Source: UBA9410 sp036123585
Lineage (GTDB): Bacteria > Actinomycetota > Acidimicrobiia > Acidimicrobiales > MedAcidi-G1
Reading direction: 5' to 3'
DNA length: 39,623 bases
NCBI GenBank assembly: GCA_036123585.1
Contig: JAZADN010000114.1
Span: 1 to 39,623, forward strand
Below are positions 29,591 through 39,488 of the stretch, one piece after another; position 1 is the first letter of the stretch, and every line of letters starts with the position of its first letter. Position numbers and translations under genes: made by a program. The notes beneath the pieces are model-generated. The model worked only from the letters and a program-made list of their open reading frames with translations. It ran no database searches and was not told the DNA's origin.

Positions 29591-31051
29591 TCAGGAACGG
29601 TCCCGGCACCAGGCTGCGTGCCTTACCGCGTGGGCGAGTGCGGCCACCGCGCGGTCTGCCGACGAATAGCAGAGTCGGCCCGAGTCGCGTACGGCGGCCA
29701 CCATTGGGTTGTCAGGCTGGGTCACCGCCAGTTCGGAGGCCACCAGGACCGGCTTGCCATGGGTGACCGACGCGTCGACGGCAGCCTCGGCGTAGCGGCG
29801 CTCCTGACGCTCGTGAAAGGTCACGATGCGTTCCAGGCCATGGTCGGGGTGGAACGGCCCGCTGCGGGTCAGCGCCGCCGTGTTGCCCTGGATGCCGAGG
29901 CCCAATTGGACGACGGCGTCCACGCCGTCGTGGCTGGTCACCAGGTCCAGCAGCTCCGGGATGGTGTCGCGGGTCTCGCCGCCGGCCAGATCGATCGGGT
30001 TGTTACGGCTCCAACGCGGCGGGAGCATCCCGTCTATGGCGGCCATCAGGTCGTCGGTCAGCGGGGCGAGTTCCAGATCGGGGTGGGCAGTCACTGCATC
30101 GGCAGCGACGACGCCCCAGCCTCCAGCCGTGGTCAGGATCACCACCCGGTTCCCGGTGGGCAGCGGCTGGGTGGCGAACGTGGCCGCTGCGTCGAATGCT
30201 GCCTCGATGCTCTGGGCCCGCACCATGCCAGCCTGTCGGGCCATGCCATCGAAAATGCGGTCGTCCGACGCTAACGAGCCGGTGTGAGATGCGGCGGCCC
30301 GCTGTCCACCTGAGGTCGCTCCGCCCTTGACCACCACCACCGGCATTTCCGGGGTCACAGCCCGGACCCGCTCGAAGAAGCTACGGCCGTCTTTGAGGCC
30401 CTCCACATAGCAGAGGCCCACGTCGGTTTCCGGGTCGTCAGCGAACCACTCCAGGTAGTCGGCGATGCCGGTGGAGGCAGCGTTGCCGGCTGACACCGAC
30501 CGGCTGATGCCCACGCCGGCCTGGCCGGAGTAGTTGAGAAAGGCCGACACGAAGTTTCCAGACTGCGACGCCACACCGATGTGGCCTCGTGGCGGGTAGG
30601 GAGCCACGATCTGGGCGCACAGGCCGACCGGGGGCGAGGTAATGCCCTGGCCGTTCGGTCCGGCTAGCACCAAGTCCAGTTCTTCAGCGAGAGCTGCTAG
30701 GCGGGCCTCGGCCGCCGCCCCTTCGTCGCCAGCCTCCGAATAGCCACCGGCGGCTACGAATACGGCGCGCACGCCCCGGGCAGCAGCTGTGCGGATGATC
30801 TCCTCGTTGACAGATACCGGCGTGCAGACCACCAGCAGGTCGGCGGCCCCGTCGGGCAGAGCGTCGATGGACGGCAGGACCGGCTGGTTCAGAATGGTCC
30901 CCTCTTCGCGGCCCACGGCGTGCACCTCGCCCTCATAGCCGCACGAAAGCAGGTTGTGGAGGGTGACGAAGCCGAACTTGCCCGGGTGGCTGGACACGCC
31001 AGTCACCACCACCCCCTTCGGTGCGAACAGTGGGGTCAGGTCGCGGGCCAT
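29591..31051 (-). CDS. ADP-forming acyl-CoA synthetase, alpha subunit type
   Basis: A 486-residue NDP-forming acyl-CoA synthetase alpha subunit. It has a CoA-binding Rossmann domain at about 10-100 ('APKGVVVTGVSSHPGKFGF') and two succinyl-CoA-ligase-like domains: 'GHIGVASQSGNFVSAFLNY' at about 180-200 and 'VVILTTAGGWGVVAADAV'. 'AAASHTGSLASDD' carries the conserved His region. The enzyme interconverts acyl-CoA, ADP and phosphate with acid, CoA and ATP. ATG 31051 overlaps the stop of the beta-subunit gene (TGATG), so the two are coupled and expected to form one enzyme. Confidence 0.92.
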   Translation of the reverse strand: MARDLTPLFAPKGVVVTGVSSHPGKFGFVTLHNLLSCGYEGEVHAVGREEGTILNQPVLPSIDALPDGAADLLVVCTPVSVNEEIIRTAAARGVRAVFVAAGGYSEAGDEGAAAEARLAALAEELDLVLAGPNGQGITSPPVGLCAQIVAPYPPRGHIGVASQSGNFVSAFLNYSGQAGVGISRSVSAGNAASTGIADYLEWFADDPETDVGLCYVEGLKDGRSFFERVRAVTPEMPVVVVKGGATSGGQRAAASHTGSLASDDRIFDGMARQAGMVRAQSIEAAFDAAATFATQPLPTGNRVVILTTAGGWGVVAADAVTAHPDLELAPLTDDLMAAIDGMLPPRWSRNNPIDLAGGETRDTIPELLDLVTSHDGVDAVVQLGLGIQGNTAALTRSGPFHPDHGLERIVTFHERQERRYAEAAVDASVTHGKPVLVASELAVTQPDNPMVAAVRDSGRLCYSSADRAVAALAHAVRHAAWCRDRS

Positions 31052-31704
31052 CAGCCAGGTTCCCGGTCGAAACGTTCGACCAGTGCGTCGACGGCCACCG
31101 CCCGTCCGTCGACCACGATCAGGGGGTTGAGGTCGACCGAGGCGAGGGCGTCGTCGGCAGCCAGGGCGCTGAGGGCGCACAAGGTGTCCACCAGCGCCTC
31201 GCGGTCCACGGCGGGCTGGCCCCTGAACGGTCCCAGCAGCGCCCGGGCACTGAGGTCGTCGATGAGGTCGAGGGCATCGACGCGGTCTAGTGGGGCCAGG
31301 CGGAAGGCCACATCCGCCACGGCCTCAGCCAGTACTCCGCCAATGCCCAACATCACGCAGGGTCCGAACTGGGGGTCGCGGATCATTCCAGCGATCAGTT
31401 CCCGGTCGCCGTGCACCATGGCCGACACCAGCAGTTCGACGGGTCCGTCCTCAGGGCGGGCGGCGGCCAGAAGGTCGACCGCCGCGGCACGCACGTCCTC
31501 GATCGAGCCGAGGCCGAGCCGAACCAGGCCACGTTCAGTCTTGTGGGCGATCGTGTCGCCGCACAGCTTTACCACCACTGGTAGGCCCATTTCCCTCGCC
31601 GCGTCCACCGCGGCGTCGGGGTCGGCAGCCGTGGCCCAGTCGGAGACGACGACACCAACTTCGGCGACCAGGGCGCGCGAGGCGGCTTCGGAGAGGGTGC
31701 CCAT
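31051..31704 (-). CDS. ADP-forming acyl-CoA synthetase, beta subunit (ATP-grasp)
   Basis: A 217-residue ATP-grasp_5 protein. Recognisable segments are 'MGLPVVVKLCGDTIAHKTERGLVRLGL' (ATP-binding lysine), 'GRELI/GDRELIAGMIRDPQFGPCVMLGIGG' and 'ASVDLNPLIVVDGRAVAVDALV', the usual end of the domain. Length fits stand-alone beta subunits of acetyl-CoA synthetase (ADP-forming). It lies directly upstream of, and overlaps, the alpha gene. Acyl specificity is unknown; branched-chain, aryl or acetyl substrates are all possible. Confidence 0.92.
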   Translation of the reverse strand: MGTLSEAASRALVAEVGVVVSDWATAADPDAAVDAAREMGLPVVVKLCGDTIAHKTERGLVRLGLGSIEDVRAAAVDLLAAARPEDGPVELLVSAMVHGDRELIAGMIRDPQFGPCVMLGIGGVLAEAVADVAFRLAPLDRVDALDLIDDLSARALLGPFRGQPAVDREALVDTLCALSALAADDALASVDLNPLIVVDGRAVAVDALVERFDREPG

Positions 31705-31781
31705 CGTCCGGAGTGCCTATCACGCCTTCCGGTCCAGACGGCCAGTGGCTGCGGCCGGAACTAGGTGGTGTGGAGTGTGGC

Positions 31782-32855
31782 TCAGCCAGCCAAGGCGGCG
31801 TAGCCGGGCTTGACCACGTCCTCGATGAGAGCGAGGCGCTCGTCGAAGGGCAGGAAGGCGCTCTTGAGGCCGTTGATAGTCAGCCACCGCATATCGTCCA
31901 GGCCCCAGCCAAGTGCCGTGAGCAGGTCGGCCATCTCCGACGTCATTGACACGTCGCTCATCAGGCGGTTGTCGGTGTTCACCGTCACCCGGAATCCGAG
32001 GGAGCGCAGTAGCCCGATGGGGTGTGAGGCCAGGTCAGCTACGGCGCCGGTATGCACGTTCGACGTGGGGCACAACTCGAGAGGAATGCGTCGGTCCCGG
32101 ACGAAGGAGGCGAGCCGCCCAAGGCGGGCCGTTCCGTCCGCGTCGACGGTGATGTCGTCCACGATCCGGACGCCGTGGCCGAGCCGTTCGGCCCCGCAGA
32201 ACTGGACCGCCTCCCAGATCGACGCCGGCCCGAAGGCCTCGCCGGCGTGGATGGTGAAATGGAAATTCTCCCGTTGCAGGAATTGGAAGGCGTCGAGGTG
32301 CAGGGTGGGCGGATAGCCAGCCTCCCGACCAGCGATGTCGAAGCCGACCACGCCCTGGTCCCGGTAGCGGACAGCCAGTTCGGCCACCTCCCGGGAGTCG
32401 GTCGAGGTTCGCATCGCGGTGACCAGCGTGCGGATGGTCAGCCCAGTGCCTGCCGAGCCTTCGGCGAAGCCGGCCAGGACCGCCTCGAGTACCTCGGGGA
32501 GCTTCATGCCCCGCTCGGTGTGCAGAGCGGGGGCAAAGCGCACCTCGGCGTACACACACCCGTCTTCGGCCAGGTCGGAGGCGCACTCAGCGGCCACCCT
32601 GTGGCAGGCGTCGGCAGTCTGCATGACACCGACGGTGTGCTCGAAGGTTTCGAGGTATAGGCCTAGGTCAAGGCGGTCGGCGCCCCGGTGGAACCATTCG
32701 GCGAGGGCGGCCTCGTCGTCGGCCGGGAGACAGTGACCGACCTGGTCGGCGAGATCGAGGATGGTCGCGGGGCGTAGGCCGCCGTCGAGGTGATCGTGGA
32801 GCAGGGCCTTTGGGGCCCTCCGGATGATGTCCCGGTCCAGCGTCTCGGTGGCCAT
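31782..32855 (-). CDS. add: Adenosine deaminase
   Basis: A 357-residue zinc enzyme converting adenosine to inosine. Metal ligands H20 and H22 lie in 'LLHDHLDGG', the third His is in 'FTIHAGE', and 'LGHGVRI' and 'ELCPTSNVHTGAV' follow. The late Asp pair sits in 'VTVNTDNRLMSD', where the second position is Asn instead of the common Asp (NTDD), a small deviation. Length is standard. It follows the PhyH and nucleoside-transporter genes on the same strand, which fits nucleoside import followed by deamination. TACCCT lies 5 nt before the ATG. Confidence 0.94.
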   Translation of the reverse strand: MATETLDRDIIRRAPKALLHDHLDGGLRPATILDLADQVGHCLPADDEAALAEWFHRGADRLDLGLYLETFEHTVGVMQTADACHRVAAECASDLAEDGCVYAEVRFAPALHTERGMKLPEVLEAVLAGFAEGSAGTGLTIRTLVTAMRTSTDSREVAELAVRYRDQGVVGFDIAGREAGYPPTLHLDAFQFLQRENFHFTIHAGEAFGPASIWEAVQFCGAERLGHGVRIVDDITVDADGTARLGRLASFVRDRRIPLELCPTSNVHTGAVADLASHPIGLLRSLGFRVTVNTDNRLMSDVSMTSEMADLLTALGWGLDDMRWLTINGLKSAFLPFDERLALIEDVVKPGYAALAG

Positions 32856-32860
32856 GGCTC

Positions 32861-32866
32861 AGGGTA
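32861..32866 (-). promoter_or_regulatory. Possible TANNNT -10 box of the adenosine deaminase gene
   Basis: TACCCT on the minus strand is 5 nt before ATG 32855; the spacing is short, and the gene could also be read from the upstream operon. Confidence 0.3.
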
Positions 32867-32895
32867 CCCGCCTACCCAATCCTGGCCTCCGGGGT

Positions 32896-33750
32896 TCAGA
32901 ACCCCCGGAGCGGTAGGTCCGGGCCTCGCTGGAGCCAGTTGTCGGCGAGATAGTCGGCAGTGCCGTCGATGACGTGCAGGGTGTATGCCAGTCGCGGCCG
33001 GTCTGAGCTATTCGGGGCGCTCCAGTGGGGGAGGCAACCATGGATGGCGATGCATGTTCCAGCGGGTACCTCCAGTGGCACCAGGGCGTCCATGTCGTAA
33101 GGGGTTGGATCGAGCACATCGGTTGCCGTCCCGGAGCCTTTGCGGCGGAACCGGGTCCGGGCCCCGTCTAGATGGCCTCCGGGGATGGCCCACAGGCAAC
33201 CGTTGTCCACTGTGGCGTCGTCGAGGGCGAACCAGAATCCGACCACGGATCGGGGTTCGGTCCACAGGAATGTGTGGTCACAGTGGCACACCACCTCGCC
33301 GCCAATGTGGGGTGGCTTGAAGACGACCATCGATTGGAGCAGCAGCGGCTCCACGAATCCCAGGTCATCGACCAACCCGGCTAGCGCAGCGGTGCGGGAG
33401 AACCGGTCGAACACCGGGTCCAGATCGTGCATGGCGTGGCCCAGCTTGTTTAGCGCCTGGTCTATGGGGACGAGCAGGTCGCCGGCAGAGTCGAAGGCGC
33501 CGTCTTCGAAGAAGGGGCGGACCACGTCGGCAGAGGTCAGGAACCAGTCGTCCTGGGCGTGGGTCTGCTCGGTGGTCGAGAAGACTGTCGCCGCGCCGTC
33601 GGGCAGGCCACCGCGGGCGTATTCGGCCACGATCGTGTCGATGCGCTCCCTGAGGTTGCCGAGGAGGTTCGGGTCGACGAAGTCGGGAAGGACGAGGTAG
33701 CCGTCTCGTTCCCAGGCAGCCCGCTGCCCCTGATCGAGTGCGAGCGTCAC
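32896..33750 (-). CDS. Phytanoyl-CoA dioxygenase (PhyH) family protein
   Basis: A 284-residue Fe(II)/2-oxoglutarate dioxygenase. The iron-binding HxD reads 'VVCHCDHTFLW', the distal His is in 'IAIHGCLPHWSAPNSSDRPRLAYTLH', and the arginine of that segment would bind 2-oxoglutarate. 'GFWFALDDATVDNGCLWAIPGGH' is typical of the PhyH group. The GTG start is 10 bp after the permease stop, so it is probably part of the nucleoside-importer operon. The substrate is unknown: PhyH members hydroxylate acyl-CoAs, but many act on small nitrogenous or phosphonate compounds. Confidence 0.92.
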   Translation of the reverse strand: MTLALDQGQRAAWERDGYLVLPDFVDPNLLGNLRERIDTIVAEYARGGLPDGAATVFSTTEQTHAQDDWFLTSADVVRPFFEDGAFDSAGDLLVPIDQALNKLGHAMHDLDPVFDRFSRTAALAGLVDDLGFVEPLLLQSMVVFKPPHIGGEVVCHCDHTFLWTEPRSVVGFWFALDDATVDNGCLWAIPGGHLDGARTRFRRKGSGTATDVLDPTPYDMDALVPLEVPAGTCIAIHGCLPHWSAPNSSDRPRLAYTLHVIDGTADYLADNWLQRGPDLPLRGF

Positions 33751-33760
33751 GGCCGGCCGC

Positions 33761-35014
33761 CTACTCCTGGCCGCGGCGGTAGGGGAGGCCGACGGAAGCC
33801 GGTGGCCTCAGACGGCCGGCCGCGAATACCAGGACCAGCAGGGTGGCCACGTGCGGGGTGATGGGTGGAAGTTCGCTCACTACCTCTTCGGTCACTGCGT
33901 ACCACCACAACACCGCCACCGAGGAGGCGGTCAGCATTAGAGCCAGTCGGGTCTGTTTCCGCAGTAGTGCCCGAACGGTCAGGGCGGCAAGGGCCACGCC
34001 GACCAGGAGCAGCAGGGCGTGCACGGCGGTGCGGTCTCGCAACTGCAGCGCATCGGCGAAGCCGAACAGTAGTGACCCGAGGAAGGCTCCGACGGGCTGC
34101 CAGTTTCCGAAGATGACGGTGGCCAGGCCGATGAAGCCACGACCCTGCACCTGATTTTCCCGGTAGATGCCAGTCTGCTCGATGGCGATGAACGCCCCGC
34201 CGAACCCGGCCAGGCCTCCACTCACAACCACGGCGGCGAACTTCATCCGGTACACCGACACGCCGAGGCTGTCGGCGGCCACGGGGTGTTCACCCGAGGC
34301 CCGGACCCGCAGGCCAAAGGCCGTTCGCCAAAGAATGAACACGGATGCCGGAACGAGGATCAGGGCCAGGAGGGTCGCCCACGAGATGCTGCGAGTAATA
34401 CCGCCAAGGACCGCGGCCACGTCCGAGGCCAGGAACCAGCCGCGGTCGGTGATCCATCCGAACAGGTCGGGTGTCGTCCAGCCGAACAGGTCGCCTCCGG
34501 CCAAGAAGGGAACGTCGAGGCTGCCCACCGACTCCACCCGCGGGGACTGGGTCAGGCCGCCACCCGGACGGTTGACGAACACTTCGCCGGATAGGAACCG
34601 AGTGAGCGCCGGGGCGATGAGGTTGACGGCCACCCCGGAGATGATGTGGTCGACGCCGAAGTTGACGGTGGCCACGGCGTGCAGCAGTCCGCCGGTCGCC
34701 CCGCCCGCGATGCCGATGACGAGACCCCACCACGGACCGAACTCAAGGGCCCCCCACGCGCCGAACCAGGTACCGAGGACCATCATCCCCTCGAGACCGA
34801 TATTGACGACACCGGCGCGCTCCGCCCAGATGCCGCCCAAGCCAGCGAGAAGGATGGGCACGGCCCGCCTCAGGGTCGACTCGGCGGTCCCCGACGAGAC
34901 CAGATCCGTGGTCTCCGGACGGGCCAACTCCTGGACCACGGAGAGGGCAAAGACCACTCCGAGGGCGGCCAGCATCCACCGTAGGACGGTCGACGAACGC
35001 ATGGTGGAGGTCAA
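33761..35014 (-). CDS. Nucleoside-type ABC transporter permease (second subunit)
   Basis: A 417-residue integral membrane protein of the branched-chain/ribose permease superfamily, subgroup paired with RbsA-like ATPases and BMP lipoproteins (NupQ/YufQ-like). Family marks are 'GLGGIWAERAGVVNIGLEGMMVLG', 'GVDHIISGVAVNLIAPALTRFL' and 'FGLRVRASGEHPVAADSLGVSVYRMKFAAVVVSGGLAGFGGA'. About ten hydrophobic helices are seen, plus two extra at the C terminus. TTG 35014 (TTGA overlap with the upstream stop, AGGA before it) is preferred; ATG 35002 is the alternative. Confidence 0.92.
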   Translation of the reverse strand: MTSTMRSSTVLRWMLAALGVVFALSVVQELARPETTDLVSSGTAESTLRRAVPILLAGLGGIWAERAGVVNIGLEGMMVLGTWFGAWGALEFGPWWGLVIGIAGGATGGLLHAVATVNFGVDHIISGVAVNLIAPALTRFLSGEVFVNRPGGGLTQSPRVESVGSLDVPFLAGGDLFGWTTPDLFGWITDRGWFLASDVAAVLGGITRSISWATLLALILVPASVFILWRTAFGLRVRASGEHPVAADSLGVSVYRMKFAAVVVSGGLAGFGGAFIAIEQTGIYRENQVQGRGFIGLATVIFGNWQPVGAFLGSLLFGFADALQLRDRTAVHALLLLVGVALAALTVRALLRKQTRLALMLTASSVAVLWWYAVTEEVVSELPPITPHVATLLVLVFAAGRLRPPASVGLPYRRGQE

Positions 35015-36150
35015 GAGTCCTCTTCCGCTCCAGCTGGGGCGGCCTCGGCCACCGGTTGTCGGGCAGCCGAGGCCGCGTCTCGGGCCTCGGCAGCCCTGCG
35101 GACGCGGTTGACCACCTCGTAGGCCACTACGGCAGACAGGACGACCACTCCCTGGAGGATGGAGACGATCTCCCGGGGGGTGTCGCCGACCACGTCGAGG
35201 ATGGGCGCCGCGCTGTCCAGCCAACCGAAGAACACCGCGGCGACGGCCACTCCGCCGGGGTGGTTACGCCCGACGAGCGCCACGGCGATCCCGGCGAAGC
35301 CCAGCCCACGAGTGAATCCCAGGTCGTACTTGTGGGCGTCGCCCAGGATCTCCGGCAGTCCGATCAGTCCGGCCACTGCGCCGGAAAGGAGCATGGCGCG
35401 CACCACGGTGGCGGACGGGTCGACGCCGGCCGCCTCGGCGGCGAAGGGGTTGAGCCCCGTGGCCCGTAGGTCGTAGCCAGCTCGGGTGCGGTTCAGGAAG
35501 ACGTGGAACAGCACGCCGACGACGACGGCCACCAGCAGGAAGCCCCAAAGCTCGCGGCCCCGTCCGATCTCCCGGGTGAATGTCTCGACCAAGCCGTTGA
35601 TCTTCGGAAAGTGGCCCGACGGCGGGATCTCCGGCGTCTTCATGTTGAGCGTGGCATCGGTGTCGTCCAGCAGCCAGGTGCGCAGCAGGAAGCCGACGGC
35701 AGCCAGTGCCACCGCGTTCAACATGATGGTGGAAATCACCTCGTGGACGCCCCGGGCCACCTTGAGGTAGCCGGAGACTCCGGCGAAGGCCGAGCCGACC
35801 GCCATGGCCACGGCCATGATGAGGGCGACGTGGAGGACGGGCGGGAGATCGACAGCTGCACCAGCCGATGCGGCCAGCAGGGCGGCCAGTACGTACTGGC
35901 CCTCTACACCGATGTTGAACAGGTTCATCCGGAAGCCGATGGCCACAGCCACGCCGGCCAGGTACAACTGGGTGGCCCTGTTGCCGGTCTCCACGAACGT
36001 CTCCAGACGCGTGCCGTAGGAAAGCATCTCCGTCCAGGCCTCCATGGGGCTGGTGCCGACGGCCAGCAGGACTAGCGACGACAGCCCCACCGAAAAGGCG
36101 AATGCCCCAACCGGGGCGGCCAGGGCTAGGAGGAGGCGCCGCAGGTTCAA
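35011..36150 (-). CDS. Nucleoside-type ABC transporter permease (first subunit)
   Basis: A 379-residue membrane permease of the NupP/YufP type. 'AVAIGFRMNLFNIGVEGQYVLAALLA', 'GVHEVISTIMLNAVALAAVGFLL' and 'GYDLRATGLNPFAAEAAGVDPSATVVRAMLLSGAVAGLIG' are the conserved parts. The large loop between helices (about 180-215) is normal for this group. It starts with TTG 36150, overlapping the ATPase stop as TTGA, with AAGG upstream. No other start precedes the first helix without deep overlap. The C-terminal tail is Ala/Glu-rich and cytoplasmic. Confidence 0.92.
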   Translation of the reverse strand: MNLRRLLLALAAPVGAFAFSVGLSSLVLLAVGTSPMEAWTEMLSYGTRLETFVETGNRATQLYLAGVAVAIGFRMNLFNIGVEGQYVLAALLAASAGAAVDLPPVLHVALIMAVAMAVGSAFAGVSGYLKVARGVHEVISTIMLNAVALAAVGFLLRTWLLDDTDATLNMKTPEIPPSGHFPKINGLVETFTREIGRGRELWGFLLVAVVVGVLFHVFLNRTRAGYDLRATGLNPFAAEAAGVDPSATVVRAMLLSGAVAGLIGLPEILGDAHKYDLGFTRGLGFAGIAVALVGRNHPGGVAVAAVFFGWLDSAAPILDVVGDTPREIVSILQGVVVLSAVVAYEVVNRVRRAAEARDAASAARQPVAEAAPAGAEEDS

Positions 36151-37694
36151 GAGGCACCTTCCTCGCCAGAAGCTCCGGTCATATACCCGCCGAGCTGCAT
36201 CGGGGTGGTGGTGGCCGGGTCCAGTTCGGCCACGATCCGGCCTCGCAGCATGACCAGCAGCCGGTCGGCAAGGCCGATGAGCTCCTCGAGGTCGGCCGAC
36301 ACCAGCAGCACGGCCAGTCCGTCGGCCCGGGCCTCGCGCAAGTCGGCCCAAACGGAGGCTTGAGCGCCGACGTCTATTCCCCGGGTGGGGTGGGCGGCGA
36401 TCAGCATGCGAGGCTCGGCGGCCATCTCCCGTCCCAGGACCAACTTCTGCTGGTTGCCACCCGACAGCGCTCGGGCCGTGGTGTCGATACCGGGCGTGCG
36501 CACGTCGAAGTCGGCCACTATGTGGGTGGTGGCGTCCCGGGCGCCGCGCCGGTTGATCCACGGACCGTTGGTGTAGGGCGCTGCCGTCTGGTGGCCGAGC
36601 ATGGCGTTCTCCCAGAGGGGAGCGTCCAGGAGGAGGCCCCGGCGCTGGCGATCCTCGGGCACGTAGCCCAGACCGGCCTCACGCCGTCGCCGGACCGTCC
36701 AGTCCACGATCGACTCGCCGTCCAGAGCGATGTTGCCGTCGGCTGCCTGCCGGAGGCCCAGGATGGTCTCCACGAGAACTCCTTGGCCGTTTCCCTCCAC
36801 TCCTGCCACGCCAACGATCTCGCCCCGCCGGACCTCAAGGTCGACGGCTTCGAGCGCCGGCCTCCCTTCGGTGGCCGGTACCGACAATCCTCGGATGGCC
36901 AGCGTCACGTACTCGTCGTCCGCCCGCGGCTCCGTCGACGGCGTCGGGAGATCGCTGCCAACCATCATCTCCGCCAACTGGTGGGCCGTCACGCCGGACG
37001 GTTCGACGGTGGCCACCGTGCGCCCCTGCCGTAGCACCGTGATGGCATCGGCGATGGCCAGTACCTCCTCGAGCTTGTGGTCTATGAAGATAATGGTGTG
37101 CCCGCGGGCTTTGAGTTCTCGCAGGTTCTTGAAGAGCTCCTCGACCTCTTGGGGGACCAGCACGGCGGTGGGTTCGTCGAGGATCAGGACCTTCGCTCCG
37201 CGGTACAACACCTTGATGATCTCAACCCGCTGACGTTCGCCTACCTCCAGAGTTTCCACGGGATCATCAGGGTCGAGGTCCAGGCCGTAGGACCGGCCCA
37301 GTTCCTCGAGGTCACGGCGGGCTGAGCGCCGGTCGATTGTGCCGCGGCGGGTCGGTTCGGCTCCCAGGACCACGTTCTCTAGCACGGTGAGTTGGTCGGC
37401 CAGCATGAAGTGCTGGTGCACCATGCCGATGCCGGCGTCGATGGCCTCCGATGGCGACGAGAATCGCACCTCGGCGCCGCCGACCGTCATGGTGCCCTCG
37501 TCGGCGGCCTGCATGCCGTAGAGGATCTTCATCAGCGTCGACTTGCCGGCGCCGTTCTCGCCGACCACGGCATGGATCTCGCCTTCGGCGACTCGCAGGT
37601 CGACCCGGTCATTGGCCACCACTCCGGGGAACCGCTTGGTGATCCCCGAAAGTTCGACGGCCGGCGCCGTGGTGGTCAGGGAGGGAGTGCTCAT
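36147..37694 (-). CDS. Nucleoside-type ABC transporter ATP-binding protein (two ABC domains)
   Basis: A 515-residue RbsA/YufO-like double ATPase. Domain 1 has Walker A GENGAGKST at 45-53, the signature-like 'LEVGERQRVEI' and Walker B 'KVLILDEPTAVL'. Domain 2 has the degenerate Walker A 'GVEGNGQG' usual for this family, 'LSGGNQQKLVLGREM' and 'PRMLIAAHPTRGID'. It energises the two permeases downstream, importing purine nucleosides or a related ligand. No BMP-type binding lipoprotein gene is in the operon. The gene starts 29 bp after the polar amino acid ATPase. Confidence 0.94.
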   Translation of the reverse strand: MSTPSLTTTAPAVELSGITKRFPGVVANDRVDLRVAEGEIHAVVGENGAGKSTLMKILYGMQAADEGTMTVGGAEVRFSSPSEAIDAGIGMVHQHFMLADQLTVLENVVLGAEPTRRGTIDRRSARRDLEELGRSYGLDLDPDDPVETLEVGERQRVEIIKVLYRGAKVLILDEPTAVLVPQEVEELFKNLRELKARGHTIIFIDHKLEEVLAIADAITVLRQGRTVATVEPSGVTAHQLAEMMVGSDLPTPSTEPRADDEYVTLAIRGLSVPATEGRPALEAVDLEVRRGEIVGVAGVEGNGQGVLVETILGLRQAADGNIALDGESIVDWTVRRRREAGLGYVPEDRQRRGLLLDAPLWENAMLGHQTAAPYTNGPWINRRGARDATTHIVADFDVRTPGIDTTARALSGGNQQKLVLGREMAAEPRMLIAAHPTRGIDVGAQASVWADLREARADGLAVLLVSADLEELIGLADRLLVMLRGRIVAELDPATTTPMQLGGYMTGASGEEGAS

Positions 37695-37723
37695 TCGGGG
37701 CCGGGAAGAGGTGAGTTCGCGAA

Positions 37724-38463
<740 letters not shown>

Positions 38464-38467
<4 letters not shown>

Positions 38468-39291
38468 CGTTCGCCCTTCCGGTCCCGGGTCATACGTCGT
38501 TCCAGGATGCCGAGCAGGACCGACAGTCCGAGGGTCAGACACAGGTAGATGAAGGCCGACACGAAGTAACCCTCGCGGAACTTGAAGGTGCTGGCCGAGA
38601 ACTGGCGAGCCCGCTGGGTGATCTCCAGGGCGCCTAGCACCGACAGCAGTGAGGTGTCCTTGAGGATGGCGATGAAGTCGTTGCCCATCGGCGGGATGAT
38701 GGCCCGCATGGCCTGTGGAAGGACCACCGATCGCATGGTCTGGCGACGCGTTAGGCCCAATGAGCGGCCGGCCTCTGTCTGGCCGGGAGGAATGGACTGG
38801 ATGCCGCCCCGGAAGATCTCCGCCATGTATGCGCCGTAGATGACGGCGAGAGTGATGGTGGCCCGCATCTCGAAGGAAAGCGAGAGTTCCCATCCGATCC
38901 AGTCCTCGAGCCTCTTGTTGAGGAGGTCCGTGCCCTCGGGCACGATGATCAGAGCGACGGTGAAGATCAACGGCAGCATCGGGATGCCGCGGACGAACTC
39001 CACATAGGTGCGGGCCACGTTGCGGACGACCACGTTACGGGACATCTGACCGGTGCCAGCGAGGAGAGCGATGACCAGAGCAATACCGAAGGCATAGACG
39101 GTGGAGCGCAGGGTGAGACCGAGGCCGGGGATGATCCGCTCCCAGGCCAGGGCGTAGTCCTCATCGATGACGATCTGCCAGCCCATCCAGACCAAAACGG
39201 CGATGATGATCACCGACCACCACGGGAAGGTGTCCCACCAAGGACGTTCGTCGGTGATTCGGCCGTCGCGGGTGGAGCGGTAGTCGCTCAT
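38464..39291 (-). CDS. Polar amino acid ABC transporter permease (HisM/GlnP-like)
   Basis: A 275-residue permease with helices at about 25-44, 65-85, 100-120, 145-160, 195-215 and 240-262. The EAA loop 'EAGRSLGLTRRQTMRSVVLPQAMRAIIPP' contacts the ATPase. 'VRGIPMLPLIF' is the family's conserved N-terminal part. ATG 39291 has GAGGG 7 nt upstream. Its solute-binding partner is not certain: the partial gene at the window edge is separated by a terminator and does not end like a polar amino acid binding protein. Confidence 0.94.
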
Positions 39292-39336
39292 CGGGCGGCC
39301 CTCACCGCTGTTTTCTGCCCTGCCAGCAAGGAACCG

Positions 39337-39342
39337 AGCCTA
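39337..39342 (-). promoter_or_regulatory. Possible -10 box of the minus-strand transporter operon
   Basis: TAGGCT on the minus strand lies about 45 nt before the permease ATG, between the terminator and the gene, giving a leadered message with its own Shine-Dalgarno. No clear -35 is seen. Confidence 0.3.
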
Positions 39343-39396
39343 GTCCGACGGTTGTGGACACGCCGTTGCTGAGAGCGGCGGGGACGGGCAAAACGG

Positions 39397-39426
39397 GAGA
39401 GGCCGGGCCTTTCGGCCCGGCCTCTC
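39397..39426 (-). terminator. Rho-independent terminator after the partial substrate-binding protein gene
   Basis: A perfect 13-bp stem (GAGAGGCCGGGCC with its complement) around a TTTC/GAAA loop, 62 bp after the stop at 39489. Reading the minus strand, the stem is followed by CCGTTTTG, a short T-run, so it ends the upstream gene's transcript. Confidence 0.85.
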
Positions 39427-39488
39427 GTCACCGTCTCCCGGTCACCCCATCAGGGGTACTCCGGGGTCGGGTACACCCCTCTATGGGC

